NCBI RefSeq assembly: GCF_030268965.1
Contig: NZ_BSSE01000032.1
Coordinates: 1 to 64,000 of the forward strand
DNA: 64,000 nucleotides
Direction: 5' to 3'
Source of the DNA: Microtetraspora sp. NBRC 16547
Lineage (GTDB): Bacteria; Actinomycetota; Actinomycetes; Streptosporangiales; Streptosporangiaceae
This document shows, one piece after another, positions 33,759 through 42,897 of the stretch. The notes below the pieces were generated by a model. That model had not been told where the DNA came from, ran no database searches, and worked only from the letters and a program-made list of their open reading frames with translations. Position numbers and translations under genes: made by a program. Each line of letters begins with the position of its first letter. The stretch's first letter is position 1.

Positions 33759-35665
33759 GCATCGACAGGAGGACGCTCGTGCGTCGGCACACCATCGCCG
33801 ACGCCGGGTGTCCGCTCACCGTCGGCAACGGGGAGTTCGCCTTCACCGCCGACGCCACCGGGCTGCAGACCTTCGCGCCGCTGGGCACGCAGGCGCAGTG
33901 GGGTTGGCACACGATGCCCAACCCCAAGGGCCACGTGCTGGAGGACGCGCTCACCGACTACGACGGCGTCGGCTATCCGGACCTGTATCCGGCCACCGAG
34001 GCGGGCGGCTGGCTGCACGTGAACCCGCACCGCCTGCATCTCGGCCGGATCGGCCTCGACGTCGACGAGGCCACCCCGCTCGGCCGGTCGGCGCAGACCC
34101 TCGACCTGTGGACCGGCACGCTGTCCAGCTCCTTCGAGCTGGGCGGCCTGCCGCATGAGGTGGAGACGGTCTGTCACCCCGAGCGCGACCTGCTGGCCAT
34201 CCGCGTCGTGGGCGGCGCGGGGATCAGGATCGCCTTCCCCTACGCCAGCGACGGCTGGCACACCACCGCCGACTGGGACAAACCCGACAGGCACACCACC
34301 ACGCACGCGCTCACGCGCACGCCGTACGGCTCGCGCTGCGACTTCACCCGCGTCCTGGACGCGGACCGCTACCACGTGGCCGCCGAGTGGGCGGGGTCGG
34401 CGCGGCTCACGTCGCCCGGCGGTCACGTGTACCTGATCCAGGGCGACGAGCTGGAGCTCGTCGTCGAGTTCGCCCGCCACCCCGTCGGCGCCGCCCTCCC
34501 GTCCTTCTCCCAGGTCCGTACGGCCGCCGCCGCCCACTGGGAGAGGTTCTGGACGAGCGGGGGAGCGGTGAGCTTCGACGGCAGCACCGACCCGCGAGCG
34601 CCTGAGCTCGAACGCCGGGTCGTGCTCTCGCAGTACCTCACCGCGGTCAACTGCGCGGGCTCCACCCCGCCGCAGGAGACCGGGCTGGCGGTCAACTCCT
34701 GGAGCGGCAAGTTCCACCTGGAGATGCACTGGTGGCACGCCGCCCACTTCGCTCTGTGGGGCAGGCCCGAGCTGCTGGAGCGGAGCCTGCCGTGGTACCG
34801 CTCGATCCTGCCGCGGGCCAGGGCCACGGCCGCACGGCAGGGTTTCCGCGGCGCCCGCTGGCCCAAGCAGGTGGGGCCGGAGGGCAGGGAGAGCCCGAGC
34901 GAGATCGGCGCCTTCATCGTCTGGCAGCAGCCGCACCTGATCTACTTCGCCGAGCTGCTCCGCCGGGTCCGCCCGGGGGCGCTGGAGGACTACCGGGACC
35001 TGGTGTTCGAGACGGCCGAGTTCATGGCCTCCTTCGCGGGCGGCGGGCATCTGGGGCCGCCGCTGGTCCCGGCGCAGGAGTCCTACTACGAGTCCAGGCG
35101 GCTGGTGCGCGATCCCACGTTCGAGCTGGCCTACTGGTGGTGGGGGCTGGAGACGGCCCAGCGGTGGCGGGGCCTGCTCGGCCGGGGCCCCGACCCGGAG
35201 TGGGCGCGGGTCCTGCACGGCCTGGCCCGGCCGCTGGTGCGCGACGGCGTCTACGCGGCCATCGGCGTGGAGCCGTACACGATCAGAACCGACCACCCCT
35301 CGATGACCGGCGCGCTCGGGTTCGTGCCGCCCACCCCGCTGATCGACCCCGAGATCATGCGGGCCACCCTGCACGACGTGCTCGCCGACTGGGACCTGGA
35401 GAGCACCTGGGGCTGGGACTATCCGATGCTCGCCATGTGCGCGGCCAGGCTCGGCGAGCCGGACACCGCCGTGGACGCGCTGCTGATGGACGCCCCGAAG
35501 AACACCTACCTGGCCAGCGGCCACAACCACCAGTGGCCTGGCCTGCTGCCCCTCTACCTGCCGGGCAACGGCGGCCTGCTTGCCGCCGTCGCCCACATGG
35601 CGGCGGAGGGGTGCTTCCCCGAAGGCTGGCTGGTTCAGGCGGAAGGGGTGGTCGCGATGCCGTGA
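33755..35665 (+). CDS. Six-hairpin glycosidase-like enzyme, unassigned family
   Basis: The 636-residue cytoplasmic protein has an N-terminal beta-sandwich (LTVGNGEFAFTADATGLQTF, LDVDEATPLGRSAQTLDLWTG). An (alpha/alpha)6 barrel-like domain follows, with SWSGKFHLEMHWWHAAHFALWG, GARWPKQVGPEGRESPSEIGAF and STWGWDYPMLAMCAARL. This layout is like GH65/GH95-type clan enzymes, and the E of FHLEMHWWH or of GREPSEIG-like segments could be the catalytic acid. No signal peptide is present. GTG 33755 overlaps the preceding stop; GTG 33749 is an alternative. Context suggests it cleaves a further linkage in the rhamnoside substrate. Confidence 0.7.
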   Translation: MSIDRRTLVRRHTIADAGCPLTVGNGEFAFTADATGLQTFAPLGTQAQWGWHTMPNPKGHVLEDALTDYDGVGYPDLYPATEAGGWLHVNPHRLHLGRIGLDVDEATPLGRSAQTLDLWTGTLSSSFELGGLPHEVETVCHPERDLLAIRVVGGAGIRIAFPYASDGWHTTADWDKPDRHTTTHALTRTPYGSRCDFTRVLDADRYHVAAEWAGSARLTSPGGHVYLIQGDELELVVEFARHPVGAALPSFSQVRTAAAAHWERFWTSGGAVSFDGSTDPRAPELERRVVLSQYLTAVNCAGSTPPQETGLAVNSWSGKFHLEMHWWHAAHFALWGRPELLERSLPWYRSILPRARATAARQGFRGARWPKQVGPEGRESPSEIGAFIVWQQPHLIYFAELLRRVRPGALEDYRDLVFETAEFMASFAGGGHLGPPLVPAQESYYESRRLVRDPTFELAYWWWGLETAQRWRGLLGRGPDPEWARVLHGLARPLVRDGVYAAIGVEPYTIRTDHPSMTGALGFVPPTPLIDPEIMRATLHDVLADWDLESTWGWDYPMLAMCAARLGEPDTAVDALLMDAPKNTYLASGHNHQWPGLLPLYLPGNGGLLAAVAHMAAEGCFPEGWLVQAEGVVAMP

Positions 35666-36321
35666 TCGGGGCCGGCGAGCAGGGCGACCGTGTAGTGGTA
35701 CAGGTCGCCGGCCGACGACGTCAGAGTGGCGACGCGGCCCGCACGCACCTCCGAGGCGATGAACTCGGTGGCCCCGTAGACGATCAGGCGGGGCACCGCG
35801 GCACGCAGCGGCGGCAGCGAGGGATCCTCCAGCCTGGCCCGCGCGGCCAGCGACCCGAGCATGTCGAGGAAGGGCCGGTAGGCGGCGTCACGCTGCTCGA
35901 CGGCCCGCTCACCCGCCCTCGGCAACTCCACGAAGTACGCCTGCGCGTACTCCGGGCGCTCCTGCCACCACCGCAGGTAGGTGGTCATCCCCAGCCAGAG
36001 CGCCTCGCTCCAGCGGTCGCCCGCCCCCGACGCGGCCGCGTGGATCGAGTCGATCATCTCGGGCAGGTCGCGCTCGCATCCGGCGAGGAAGCACGCCTCC
36101 TTGTCGGCGAACTGGGCGTAGAAGGCGTTGCGCGAGACGCGCGCGGCGGCGATCACGTCCGGCACGCTCGTGGCGGCGTATCCACGCCTCGCGACGAGCC
36201 TCAGCATGGCCTCCACGAGGCGGTCTCGCTGGGAGCTGCGCACCGTGTCGGGGGAGAGTCCGTGCCGCCCCCTGGGGAGCGGCCGGGCCGCCGGAACTTC
36301 CTTCTGTTCATGTCTTGACAT
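35635..36321 (-). CDS. TetR/AcrR-family regulator
   Basis: The 228-residue protein has an N-terminal TetR HTH (RDRLVEAMLRLVARRGYAAT, VPDVIAAARVSRNAFYAQFADKEACF) and an all-helical ligand-binding half. Its 3' end overlaps the convergent glycosidase-like gene by 31 bp. It diverges from the Tat-exported hydrolase, and an 18-bp palindrome lies between the two starts. It probably controls the hydrolase and the second importer operon as well as itself. Confidence 0.88.
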   Translation of the reverse strand: MSRHEQKEVPAARPLPRGRHGLSPDTVRSSQRDRLVEAMLRLVARRGYAATSVPDVIAAARVSRNAFYAQFADKEACFLAGCERDLPEMIDSIHAAASGAGDRWSEALWLGMTTYLRWWQERPEYAQAYFVELPRAGERAVEQRDAAYRPFLDMLGSLAARARLEDPSLPPLRAAVPRLIVYGATEFIASEVRAGRVATLTSSAGDLYHYTVALLAGPDHGIATTPSA

Positions 36322-36349
36322 CGCTCACCGATCGTACTTCCCTCTCTTA

Positions 36350-36367
36350 GGAGACGTTCACGTCTCC
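36350..36367. promoter_or_regulatory. Perfect 18-bp palindrome, likely TetR operator
   Basis: GGAGACGT-TC-ACGTCTCC is a perfect inverted repeat with a 2-nt centre. It lies 28 nt before the TetR gene start and 20 nt before the hydrolase ATG. Its length and divergent position are typical of TetR-family operators. Confidence 0.72.
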
Positions 36368-36387
36368 AAATAACCCACGAGGTGACC

Positions 36388-37245
36388 ATGGAGAACTTCA
36401 CCCGTCGGCAGGCGTTGCGGGCAGGGGCGCTCGGCCTCATGTCGGCCGGATTCCTGTCGTGGACCACCGAGGCCAACGCCGCCTCCACCATCGAGACGAT
36501 CTACAAGGCGGCGGGTCCGTGGCCGGTCGCCACCGGCACGTCGGGCGGCCACCGGCTCTACTACCCGCAGGCCCTGGGCTCGGGCGGCGTCACCCACCCG
36601 ATCGTCACATGGGGCAACGGCTCGTGGGCCACTCCCGACAACTATCCGGGACTGCTCAACCACCTCGCCTCGTGGGGCTTCGCGGTGGTCGCCTCCACCT
36701 CCACGACCACGGGCACCGGCGCCGAGATCCTCGCCGCCGCCCAGCACCTCATCGGCCTCAACACCGACCCCGCCAGCGTCTTCCACGGCAAGCTGGACAC
36801 CGCCCGGGTCGCCGCCGTCGGCCACTCCCAGGGCGCGGGCGGATCCATCAACGCGGCCAACCGCTCCGCCGGGCTGATCAAGACCGTCGTGCCGATCGCC
36901 GTGCCCGCGCAGTGGATGGCCAGCCCAGGAGACGAGTTCTCCGTCGCCGACCTGACCTGCCCGGTGCTCCTCCTCAGCGGCGCGAACGACTGGCTGATCT
37001 CCTCGGCCGCGACCGTGCAGGGCTACTACGACCAGGCCACCGCCGGAGCGGGCCGGGCGCTGCTCAAGGGCGCAGGGCACAACGACATCCAGAACACCGG
37101 CGGCGGCTTCCTCGGCTACGTGACCGCCTGGCTGAGGTACCGCCTCCAGGCCGACACCCAGGCCCGCGGGGCGTTCGCCGGCAGCACCCCCGAGCTCCCC
37201 ACCAACACCGCCTGGCAGAACCAGGCCCTCAAGAACCTCACCTAG
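36388..37245 (+). CDS. Tat-exported alpha/beta hydrolase (cutinase/dienelactone-hydrolase-like)
   Basis: The 285-residue protein has a twin-arginine signal (FTRRQALRAGALGLMSAGF, cleavage after ANA). A PET-hydrolase/lipase-like alpha/beta fold follows, with nucleophile S147 in AVGHSQGAGG, LLLSGANDWL carrying the candidate Asp and GAGHNDIQNTGGGF the His. The start follows GAGGTGA. It is first in an operon with importer 2, the intracellular M28-like enzyme and a carboxylesterase. Esterase action on an extracellular acylated substrate before uptake is a reasonable inference. Confidence 0.8.
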   Translation: MENFTRRQALRAGALGLMSAGFLSWTTEANAASTIETIYKAAGPWPVATGTSGGHRLYYPQALGSGGVTHPIVTWGNGSWATPDNYPGLLNHLASWGFAVVASTSTTTGTGAEILAAAQHLIGLNTDPASVFHGKLDTARVAAVGHSQGAGGSINAANRSAGLIKTVVPIAVPAQWMASPGDEFSVADLTCPVLLLSGANDWLISSAATVQGYYDQATAGAGRALLKGAGHNDIQNTGGGFLGYVTAWLRYRLQADTQARGAFAGSTPELPTNTAWQNQALKNLT

Positions 37246-37255
37246 GAGAACCACC

Positions 37256-38509
37256 ATGGCGGATCTGACGCGGCGTGGGCTACTCGCCGTCGGCGCGCTC
37301 GCCCTGCTCGCCGGATGCGGCAAGGACCAGCCTCGGCAGCAGGCCGCGGACGGCAGGCCGCACGGCGAAGTCACCGTCTGGCTGCACGGTTCGCAGGACA
37401 CCGGCCAGCAGTTCCAGGAGCTCGTGCACCGCTACATCGCCGAGTTCAAGGTCGACGTGAAGCTGCTCTACCTGCCCGTGGGCCAGCTCGACGCCAAGCT
37501 GCTGACCGCCTTCAGCGGCGGCGCCCCGCCCGACGTCTTCAAGATCGGCCACTGGAGCTTCCCCGCGCACGCCAAGAAGAAGCGGCTCGCGCCCGTCGAC
37601 ACCAAGGCGCTCTCGCTACAGGACTACGAGCCGGGCACGACCACCCCGCTCACCTACCAGGACGTGCCCTACGGCGTGCCCATCGACTTCAACCCCTGCA
37701 TGCTCTACTACCGCAAGGACCGGTTCGAAGAGGCCGGACTCGACCCCGACAAGCCCCCGGCGACCTGGGAGGAGGTCGCCGAGTACAGCGCCAAGCTCAC
37801 CTCCAAGGACCGCAGGCGGGTCGGCCTGCAGTGGCTCTACGGCGACCCGCAGTGGGCCCTCATGATGCTGACCGCCCTCATCCAGGGCAAGGGCGGCGAG
37901 CTCGTCGCGGCGGACGGCGCGAAGGCGTCGCTGGCCACCGAGCAGGGACGGGGCGCCCTGGCGTACATGTCGGGGATCGGCAACCCCAAGCTCTCCAACC
38001 CGCTGGGCGCGCTCGGCCTGTTCTACTCCGGCGAGGCCGCCATGGTCGTCAGCGGCGCCTTCCTCGGCCCCGCGCTGGAGAAGCTGGGCAAGGACACGCT
38101 CACCTTCGGCAAGCAGTACGGTGTCGCGCCCATGCCCACCTGGGCCGGCGGCCCGCCCGTCGTTCCCGCCTACACCTGGGGCTGGGGCGTGGCCAAGGAC
38201 TCGCCCAACCAGTTCACCGCCTGGCACCTCGTCAACTACCTGCAGGGCGCCCCGTCGGTGGCCGCCAACCTCGACAACGGCATCATCATCCCGACCAGGG
38301 GCTGGCGCGACGCCGGGCCGCGCGGCACGTCCGAGATCATGAAGATCGTCGCCGACAGCCTCCCGCATGTCGACTTCGGCCCGATCATCCCCGGCACCCT
38401 CGAACTGGCGAAGGCCGCGGCCAGCGCCGTCGACTCCGTCGCCTACGGCAAGTCGACCCCCGCCCAGGCCGCGGCGACCTTCGACTCCGCCGTGCGACTG
38501 GTCCTGTGA
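37256..38509 (+). CDS. Extracellular sugar-binding lipoprotein of ABC importer 2
   Basis: The 417-residue family 1 solute-binding protein starts TRRGLLAVGALALLAGCGK, a lipoprotein signal (lipobox LAGC), perhaps Tat-compatible. GEVTVWLHGSQDTGQQFQELV, YGVPIDFNPCMLYYRKDRFEE and AAMVVSGAFLGPALEKLG are typical of CUT1 binding proteins. It begins 11 nt after the hydrolase stop, and its own stop overlaps the next permease start (GTGA). Confidence 0.9.
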   Translation: MADLTRRGLLAVGALALLAGCGKDQPRQQAADGRPHGEVTVWLHGSQDTGQQFQELVHRYIAEFKVDVKLLYLPVGQLDAKLLTAFSGGAPPDVFKIGHWSFPAHAKKKRLAPVDTKALSLQDYEPGTTTPLTYQDVPYGVPIDFNPCMLYYRKDRFEEAGLDPDKPPATWEEVAEYSAKLTSKDRRRVGLQWLYGDPQWALMMLTALIQGKGGELVAADGAKASLATEQGRGALAYMSGIGNPKLSNPLGALGLFYSGEAAMVVSGAFLGPALEKLGKDTLTFGKQYGVAPMPTWAGGPPVVPAYTWGWGVAKDSPNQFTAWHLVNYLQGAPSVAANLDNGIIIPTRGWRDAGPRGTSEIMKIVADSLPHVDFGPIIPGTLELAKAAASAVDSVAYGKSTPAQAAATFDSAVRLVL

Positions 38510-39387
38510 GCGTGCTCGGCAGGGTCAGAGCCCGGCCCCAGGCCACGGCGGGCGTGGCGCTGACCCTCCCGGTGGCCGTCTTCTTCGTCGTGTTCTGGCT
38601 CGTCCCGTTCCTGGCCGCCATCTATCTCAGCTTCACCGACTACGAGATGGCAGGGACGCCCAACTGGATCGGCTTCGCCAACTACGAGCGCATGTTCGCC
38701 GACCCCGGCTTCCTCAACTCGGCGTGGATCACCGTCGTCTACACGGTCTGCACGGTCGTCCCGACGATCGTGCTGGCCCTGCTGGTGGCCGTGCCGCTGA
38801 GCAGGCCGGGACGGCTCAACCGCCGGCTCAGAGCGCTCGTCATGATTCCGGCCGTGATGCCGCTCGCCGCCACGTCCATGGTCTGGGTGATCATCTACTC
38901 CGACCGCGGCCTGGCCAACACCCTCCTCGGCCTGGTCGGGATCGATCCGCAGTCCTGGCTGACCAGCTCCGACCTGGCCATCTGGGCCCTGGTCGTGATG
39001 GTCGTCTGGAAGAGCATGGGGCTGTTCGTGATCATCCTGACCGCCGGGCTGCAGGCGCTGCCCGGCGAGGTGTACGAGGCCGCCGCCATCGACGGCTCAG
39101 GCGCGGTGACCACGTTCACCCGGATCACGCTCCCGCTGCTGCGCCGGACCCTGCTGTTCGTCCTGGTCATCTCGGTGGCCGGATCGATGCAGGCGTTCGT
39201 GCCCGCCTTCCTGCTCACCGGCGGCGGGCCCGCCGACGCCACCCAGGTGCTGCCGTACTACATCTGGGCCAACGCCTTCCCTTACGAGCACATGGGCTAC
39301 GCCGCCGCGATGGGCATGGTGCTGCTCGCCGCCATGGTGATCGTCTCGGCGCTGCAGTTCGGGTTCCTGAAGGGAGGCGACGAATGA
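38506..39387 (+). CDS. Sugar ABC transporter permease of importer 2 (MalF type)
   Basis: The 293-residue membrane protein has six hydrophobic segments (LTLPVAVFFVVFWLVPFLAAIYLSF and others). The EAA loop reads LPGEVYEAAAIDGSGAVTTF, then TRITLPLLRR. The GTG start overlaps the binding-protein stop, and the stop overlaps the next permease start. It forms the channel of importer 2. Confidence 0.9.
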   Translation: MSVLGRVRARPQATAGVALTLPVAVFFVVFWLVPFLAAIYLSFTDYEMAGTPNWIGFANYERMFADPGFLNSAWITVVYTVCTVVPTIVLALLVAVPLSRPGRLNRRLRALVMIPAVMPLAATSMVWVIIYSDRGLANTLLGLVGIDPQSWLTSSDLAIWALVVMVVWKSMGLFVIILTAGLQALPGEVYEAAAIDGSGAVTTFTRITLPLLRRTLLFVLVISVAGSMQAFVPAFLLTGGGPADATQVLPYYIWANAFPYEHMGYAAAMGMVLLAAMVIVSALQFGFLKGGDE

Positions 39388-40193
39388 GAGCGGGAACGAT
39401 CCTGCGCACCGTCTGGCTGATCGCCGCGGTCGGGTTCATGCTGCTGCCGGTCTACGCCATGCTCGTCGTCGCCTCGGCGCCCGACGACACCGACCTGCGC
39501 GGGCTGGTCTTCAACGGCTTCCACCTGCCCGAGAACATCGGGCTGCTGTTCGGCGAGGGCAACCTGCCCACCTACCTGCGCAACAGCCTCATCCTGTGCG
39601 TCGGCACCGGCGTCCTGGACGTGATCTTCTCGGCCGCCGCCGGATACGCGATGGCCCAGCTGTCCTTCCCCGGCCGCCGCGTCCTGTTCGCGCTGGTGAT
39701 CGGCACGCTCGCGCTCACCCCGATGGTCCTGGTCATCCCCGTCTTCCTCATCGTGAAGGAGCTCGGCTGGGTCAACACCTTCCAGGGCATGATGGTGCCC
39801 GGCATGATCAGCGCGTTCGGCGTCTTCCTGGTGCGGCAGTTCGCCCTCGGCATCCCGAAGGAGCTGCTGCTGGCCGCGCGGGTCGACGGCGCGGGGGAGT
39901 TCCGCATCTTCGCGCGCATCGCCGTACCGCTGCTCAAGCCCGCGCTCATCACCCTGTTCCTCGTACATTTCCTGGCACAGTGGGACAACCTGCTGTGGCC
40001 GCTGATCGTGGCCAACGAGCAGGAGCTGTGGCCGTTGCCGGTGGGGCTGGCCAACTTCCAGAGCGAGGTCGGCTTCAACTATCACCTGACCACCACCGCG
40101 GCACTGGTCACCGCCGTGCCACCGTTCATCCTGATGGTGGCGCTGCAGCGCTACTACGTGGCGGGGCTCACCTTCGGAGGGCTGAAACGATGA
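39384..40193 (+). CDS. Carbohydrate ABC transporter permease of importer 2 (MalG type)
   Basis: The 269-residue membrane protein completes importer 2. The EAA loop is IPKELLLAARVDGAGEFRIF, then ARIAVPLLKP, and the C-terminus ends AGLTFGGLKR, as in many MalG-type permeases. The start and stop overlap its neighbours (ATGA). No ATPase gene is nearby, so a shared MsiK-like ATPase is presumed. Confidence 0.9.
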   Translation: MRAGTILRTVWLIAAVGFMLLPVYAMLVVASAPDDTDLRGLVFNGFHLPENIGLLFGEGNLPTYLRNSLILCVGTGVLDVIFSAAAGYAMAQLSFPGRRVLFALVIGTLALTPMVLVIPVFLIVKELGWVNTFQGMMVPGMISAFGVFLVRQFALGIPKELLLAARVDGAGEFRIFARIAVPLLKPALITLFLVHFLAQWDNLLWPLIVANEQELWPLPVGLANFQSEVGFNYHLTTTAALVTAVPPFILMVALQRYYVAGLTFGGLKR

Positions 40194-41512
40194 TCCCGGA
40201 CATGATCCCCGACGCCGCGCGGATGATGGAGTGGATCGAGACGGTCACCTCGCGGGGCATCAGGCGTCCCGGCTACCCGGCCGACGACTGGACCGCCGCG
40301 TGGGCCGCCGAGCGCTTCACCGAGTTCGGGCTCCACGACGTACGGTTGGCGCCGGTCGAGTTGCCCGTCTGGCGGCCGGTGACGGCGGCCCTGGTGGTGC
40401 GCCTGGACGCCGACCCGTCGAGAGTCGTGCGGGTGGCGGCGTCCGCCCTGCCGTACACCACGCCGAAGGCGACCGTGAGCGCGCCGGTCAGCCGCGAGGT
40501 CGTGCCGGGCGCGATCGTCGTGCCCGAGTACACCTTCACCGAGCTGCCGCAGTCCTACGTCAGGGACGTGGCGACGGCCGTGCACGACCCCGAGGGCGTC
40601 TTCGACGAGCTGGTCCAGACGCTGCCGTTCCAGCTCGACTACCTCGACGTCATCCAGGGCGTCATGGACGGCGGCGCCGCCGCCTTCGCGGGGGCGCTGA
40701 CCGGGGTGCCGTGGGAGACACGCGACTACTACGTGCCCTACGACGCCGTGCACCGCGACCTCCCGGCCGTCTGGCTGTCGGGCGGCGACTCGCGGCGGGT
40801 GCTCGACCTGGTCGACGAGGGCCCCTGCACGGGCACGCTCACCGTCGAGTCGGAGACGGGCCCGGCCGTCTCGCACAACGTGATCGGCACGCTCCCCGGC
40901 CGCTCCGACCAGTGGGTGATCATCGGCTCGCACCACGACGCGCCCTGGGCCTCGGCCGTCGAGGACGCCTCAGGGATCGCGCTGGTGCTGGCCGCCGCCC
41001 AGTACTGGGCCGGCGTGCCCGAGCGGGACCGGCCGCACAACCTGATCTTCCTGCTGACCGCGGGTCACATGGCGCACGCCGCGGGCACCCGGGCCTTCAT
41101 CGAGGAGAACCGCGGCCTGCTGGGCGACGTCGTACTCCAGCTCCACCTGGAGCACGCCGCCCGGCGGTGCGTGGTCGTGGACGACGCGCTGGTGCCCACC
41201 GGCGACCCCGAACCCGGCTGGTGGTTCACCACCAGGAGGCCGGAGCTGGAGAGCCTGGTGGCGGCGGCCCTCGTCGCGGAGGACCTGAGACGCTCGTTCG
41301 TGCTGCCGCCGGACGTGTTCTCCCCGATGCCGCCCACCGACGGGGCCTTCTTCCACCCCGAAGGGGTGCCGCTCGTGCACTTCCTGTCGGCTCCCATGTA
41401 CCTGTTCGACTCGGCCGACACCCTCGACAAGGTGCACGAGGCCAGCCTTGAGCCGCTCACCCGGGCGGCGATCAGAATCGTCGAAGGGACGGCCGGATGG
41501 CGCCGCGCATGA
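40190..41512 (+). CDS. Intracellular M28-like metallohydrolase with altered active site
   Basis: The 440-residue cytoplasmic protein has a PA-like insert and an M28 core. H248-H249-D250 in IIGSHHDAPW gives HxD, and D of AVEDASGIALVL is the bridging Asp. The Glu-Glu motif is replaced by LLTAGHMAHAAG (G292-H293). LHLEHAARR (E321-H322) and PLVHFLSAPMYLFDSADT complete the site. The secreted paralogue at the start of this block shares the GH and LEH changes. It sits between permease and carboxylesterase genes, with a 4-nt overlap upstream and 16 nt downstream, so it belongs to the catabolic operon. An amidase or esterase role on the imported compound is inferred. Confidence 0.75.
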   Translation: MIPDMIPDAARMMEWIETVTSRGIRRPGYPADDWTAAWAAERFTEFGLHDVRLAPVELPVWRPVTAALVVRLDADPSRVVRVAASALPYTTPKATVSAPVSREVVPGAIVVPEYTFTELPQSYVRDVATAVHDPEGVFDELVQTLPFQLDYLDVIQGVMDGGAAAFAGALTGVPWETRDYYVPYDAVHRDLPAVWLSGGDSRRVLDLVDEGPCTGTLTVESETGPAVSHNVIGTLPGRSDQWVIIGSHHDAPWASAVEDASGIALVLAAAQYWAGVPERDRPHNLIFLLTAGHMAHAAGTRAFIEENRGLLGDVVLQLHLEHAARRCVVVDDALVPTGDPEPGWWFTTRRPELESLVAAALVAEDLRRSFVLPPDVFSPMPPTDGAFFHPEGVPLVHFLSAPMYLFDSADTLDKVHEASLEPLTRAAIRIVEGTAGWRRA

Positions 41513-42867
41513 TCGTACGAACGACTGCCGGGCTGGTCGAGGGCAGGGCCGAGGAGGGCGTGCTCGCCTTCCTCGGCGTGCCGTACGCCGCCCCGCCCTT
41601 CGGCGAGCACCGCTTCGGCGCGCCCGTCCCGCCGCCCGCGTGGGACGGCGTGCGGCCCGCCGTCACGCGGGGCCCGGCCGCCCCGCAGGCGGCCGGTGAG
41701 GACATCGGCCTGTACGCGCCCGACGTCTTCGAGGTCGGCGAGGACTGCCTCAACCTCGACGTGCGCACCCCTGAGACCGGCCCGGCCGGGCTGCCCGTCC
41801 TGGTCTGGATCCACGGCGGCGCGTTCTCCATCGGCGGCAACGGGGCGGCCTGGCACCAGGGCCCCCGCTTCGCCCGCGACGGCGTGGTCTGCGTGGCCAT
41901 CAACTACCGGCTCGGCTTCGAGGGCTTCCTGGCCCTGGAGGACGCCCCGCTCAACCGGGGCGTCCTCGACTGGCTGGCCGCGCTGGAATGGGTACGCGAC
42001 AACATCGCGGCCTTCGGCGGAGACCCCGGCAACGTGACCATCGCCGGGCAGTCGGCGGGCGCTGCCGCCGTCGCCACCCTGCTGACGATGCCCCGCGCCG
42101 AAGGGCTGTTCCGGCGCGCGATCGTGATGAGCGGCTCGGCCACCCTGGTCGCCACCGAGCAGGAGGCGCGCGACTACGCCAAGACGCTCGCCACCCGGCT
42201 GGGGATCGACCCGACCAGGTCCACCTTCGCCGGGCTGTCCCCCGAGGCACTCGTCGCCGAACAGCCGCCGCCGCTGACCGGCGACTCCGGCGGGCTGAAC
42301 GAGTCGGTGCCGGTCAAGCCGGTCGTCGACGGCGACCTGATCCCGGCCGTCCCGCTGGCCGCCCTGCGCGCGGGCGCGAGCGGGCACCTTCCACTGCTGG
42401 TCGGCTGCACCTCCCAGGAGGCCGACGTGTTCGTCCGCCGCCTGGTCGCCGACCTCGACGAGGCCGCCGCGCAGGCTGTGCTCGACCACCTCGGCGTCCA
42501 GGCCGACGAACCCGGCCGCACGCCCGCCGAGCGCGTCGGACGCGCCTTCACCCAGCACCTGTTCACCCGCGAGACGCGCTGGATCCGCGAGGCCAGGCCC
42601 GCCTACGCCTACGAGTTCCGGTGGGAGTCGCCCGTCGAGAGCCCGGTCGGCGGCGGACGCGTGGGCGCGGTGCACAACCTCGACCTGCCCTTCGTCTTCG
42701 ACGTGCTCGACGCGCCCGGCGTCGAACGCACCGCGGGGCCGGACGCGCCGCAGGCCGTGGCCGACGCGATGCACGCCGCCTGGGTGCGCTTCGCCCGCAC
42801 CGGCGATCCCGGCTGGCCACTCGGGCACACCATGGTCTTCGGTGAACCCACCGACCGGAGGCTGTGA
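41497..42867 (+). CDS. Type B carboxylesterase
   Basis: The 456-residue enzyme has the carboxylesterase family pattern: AFLGVPYAAPPFGEHRF, EDCLNLDVRTP, the oxyanion hole in WIHGGAFSIGGNG, and nucleophile S186 in IAGQSAGAAAV. VHNLDLPFVF provides the late His region. It has no signal peptide, and at 456 residues it is slightly shorter than the usual 490-540. Its start overlaps the M28-like gene by 16 nt. It is the last gene of the importer 2 operon and may remove acyl groups inside the cell. Confidence 0.88.
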   Translation: MAPRMIVRTTAGLVEGRAEEGVLAFLGVPYAAPPFGEHRFGAPVPPPAWDGVRPAVTRGPAAPQAAGEDIGLYAPDVFEVGEDCLNLDVRTPETGPAGLPVLVWIHGGAFSIGGNGAAWHQGPRFARDGVVCVAINYRLGFEGFLALEDAPLNRGVLDWLAALEWVRDNIAAFGGDPGNVTIAGQSAGAAAVATLLTMPRAEGLFRRAIVMSGSATLVATEQEARDYAKTLATRLGIDPTRSTFAGLSPEALVAEQPPPLTGDSGGLNESVPVKPVVDGDLIPAVPLAALRAGASGHLPLLVGCTSQEADVFVRRLVADLDEAAAQAVLDHLGVQADEPGRTPAERVGRAFTQHLFTRETRWIREARPAYAYEFRWESPVESPVGGGRVGAVHNLDLPFVFDVLDAPGVERTAGPDAPQAVADAMHAAWVRFARTGDPGWPLGHTMVFGEPTDRRL

Positions 42868-42897
42868 CATGCAGTCCTCCTTGATCGTGTTGAAGCG

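Noticed and set aside
42847-42895. GGAGG/CCTCC pairing as a terminator between the carboxylesterase and rhamnulokinase genes
   Set aside because: The stem is only 5 bp around a 14-nt loop, too weak to support.
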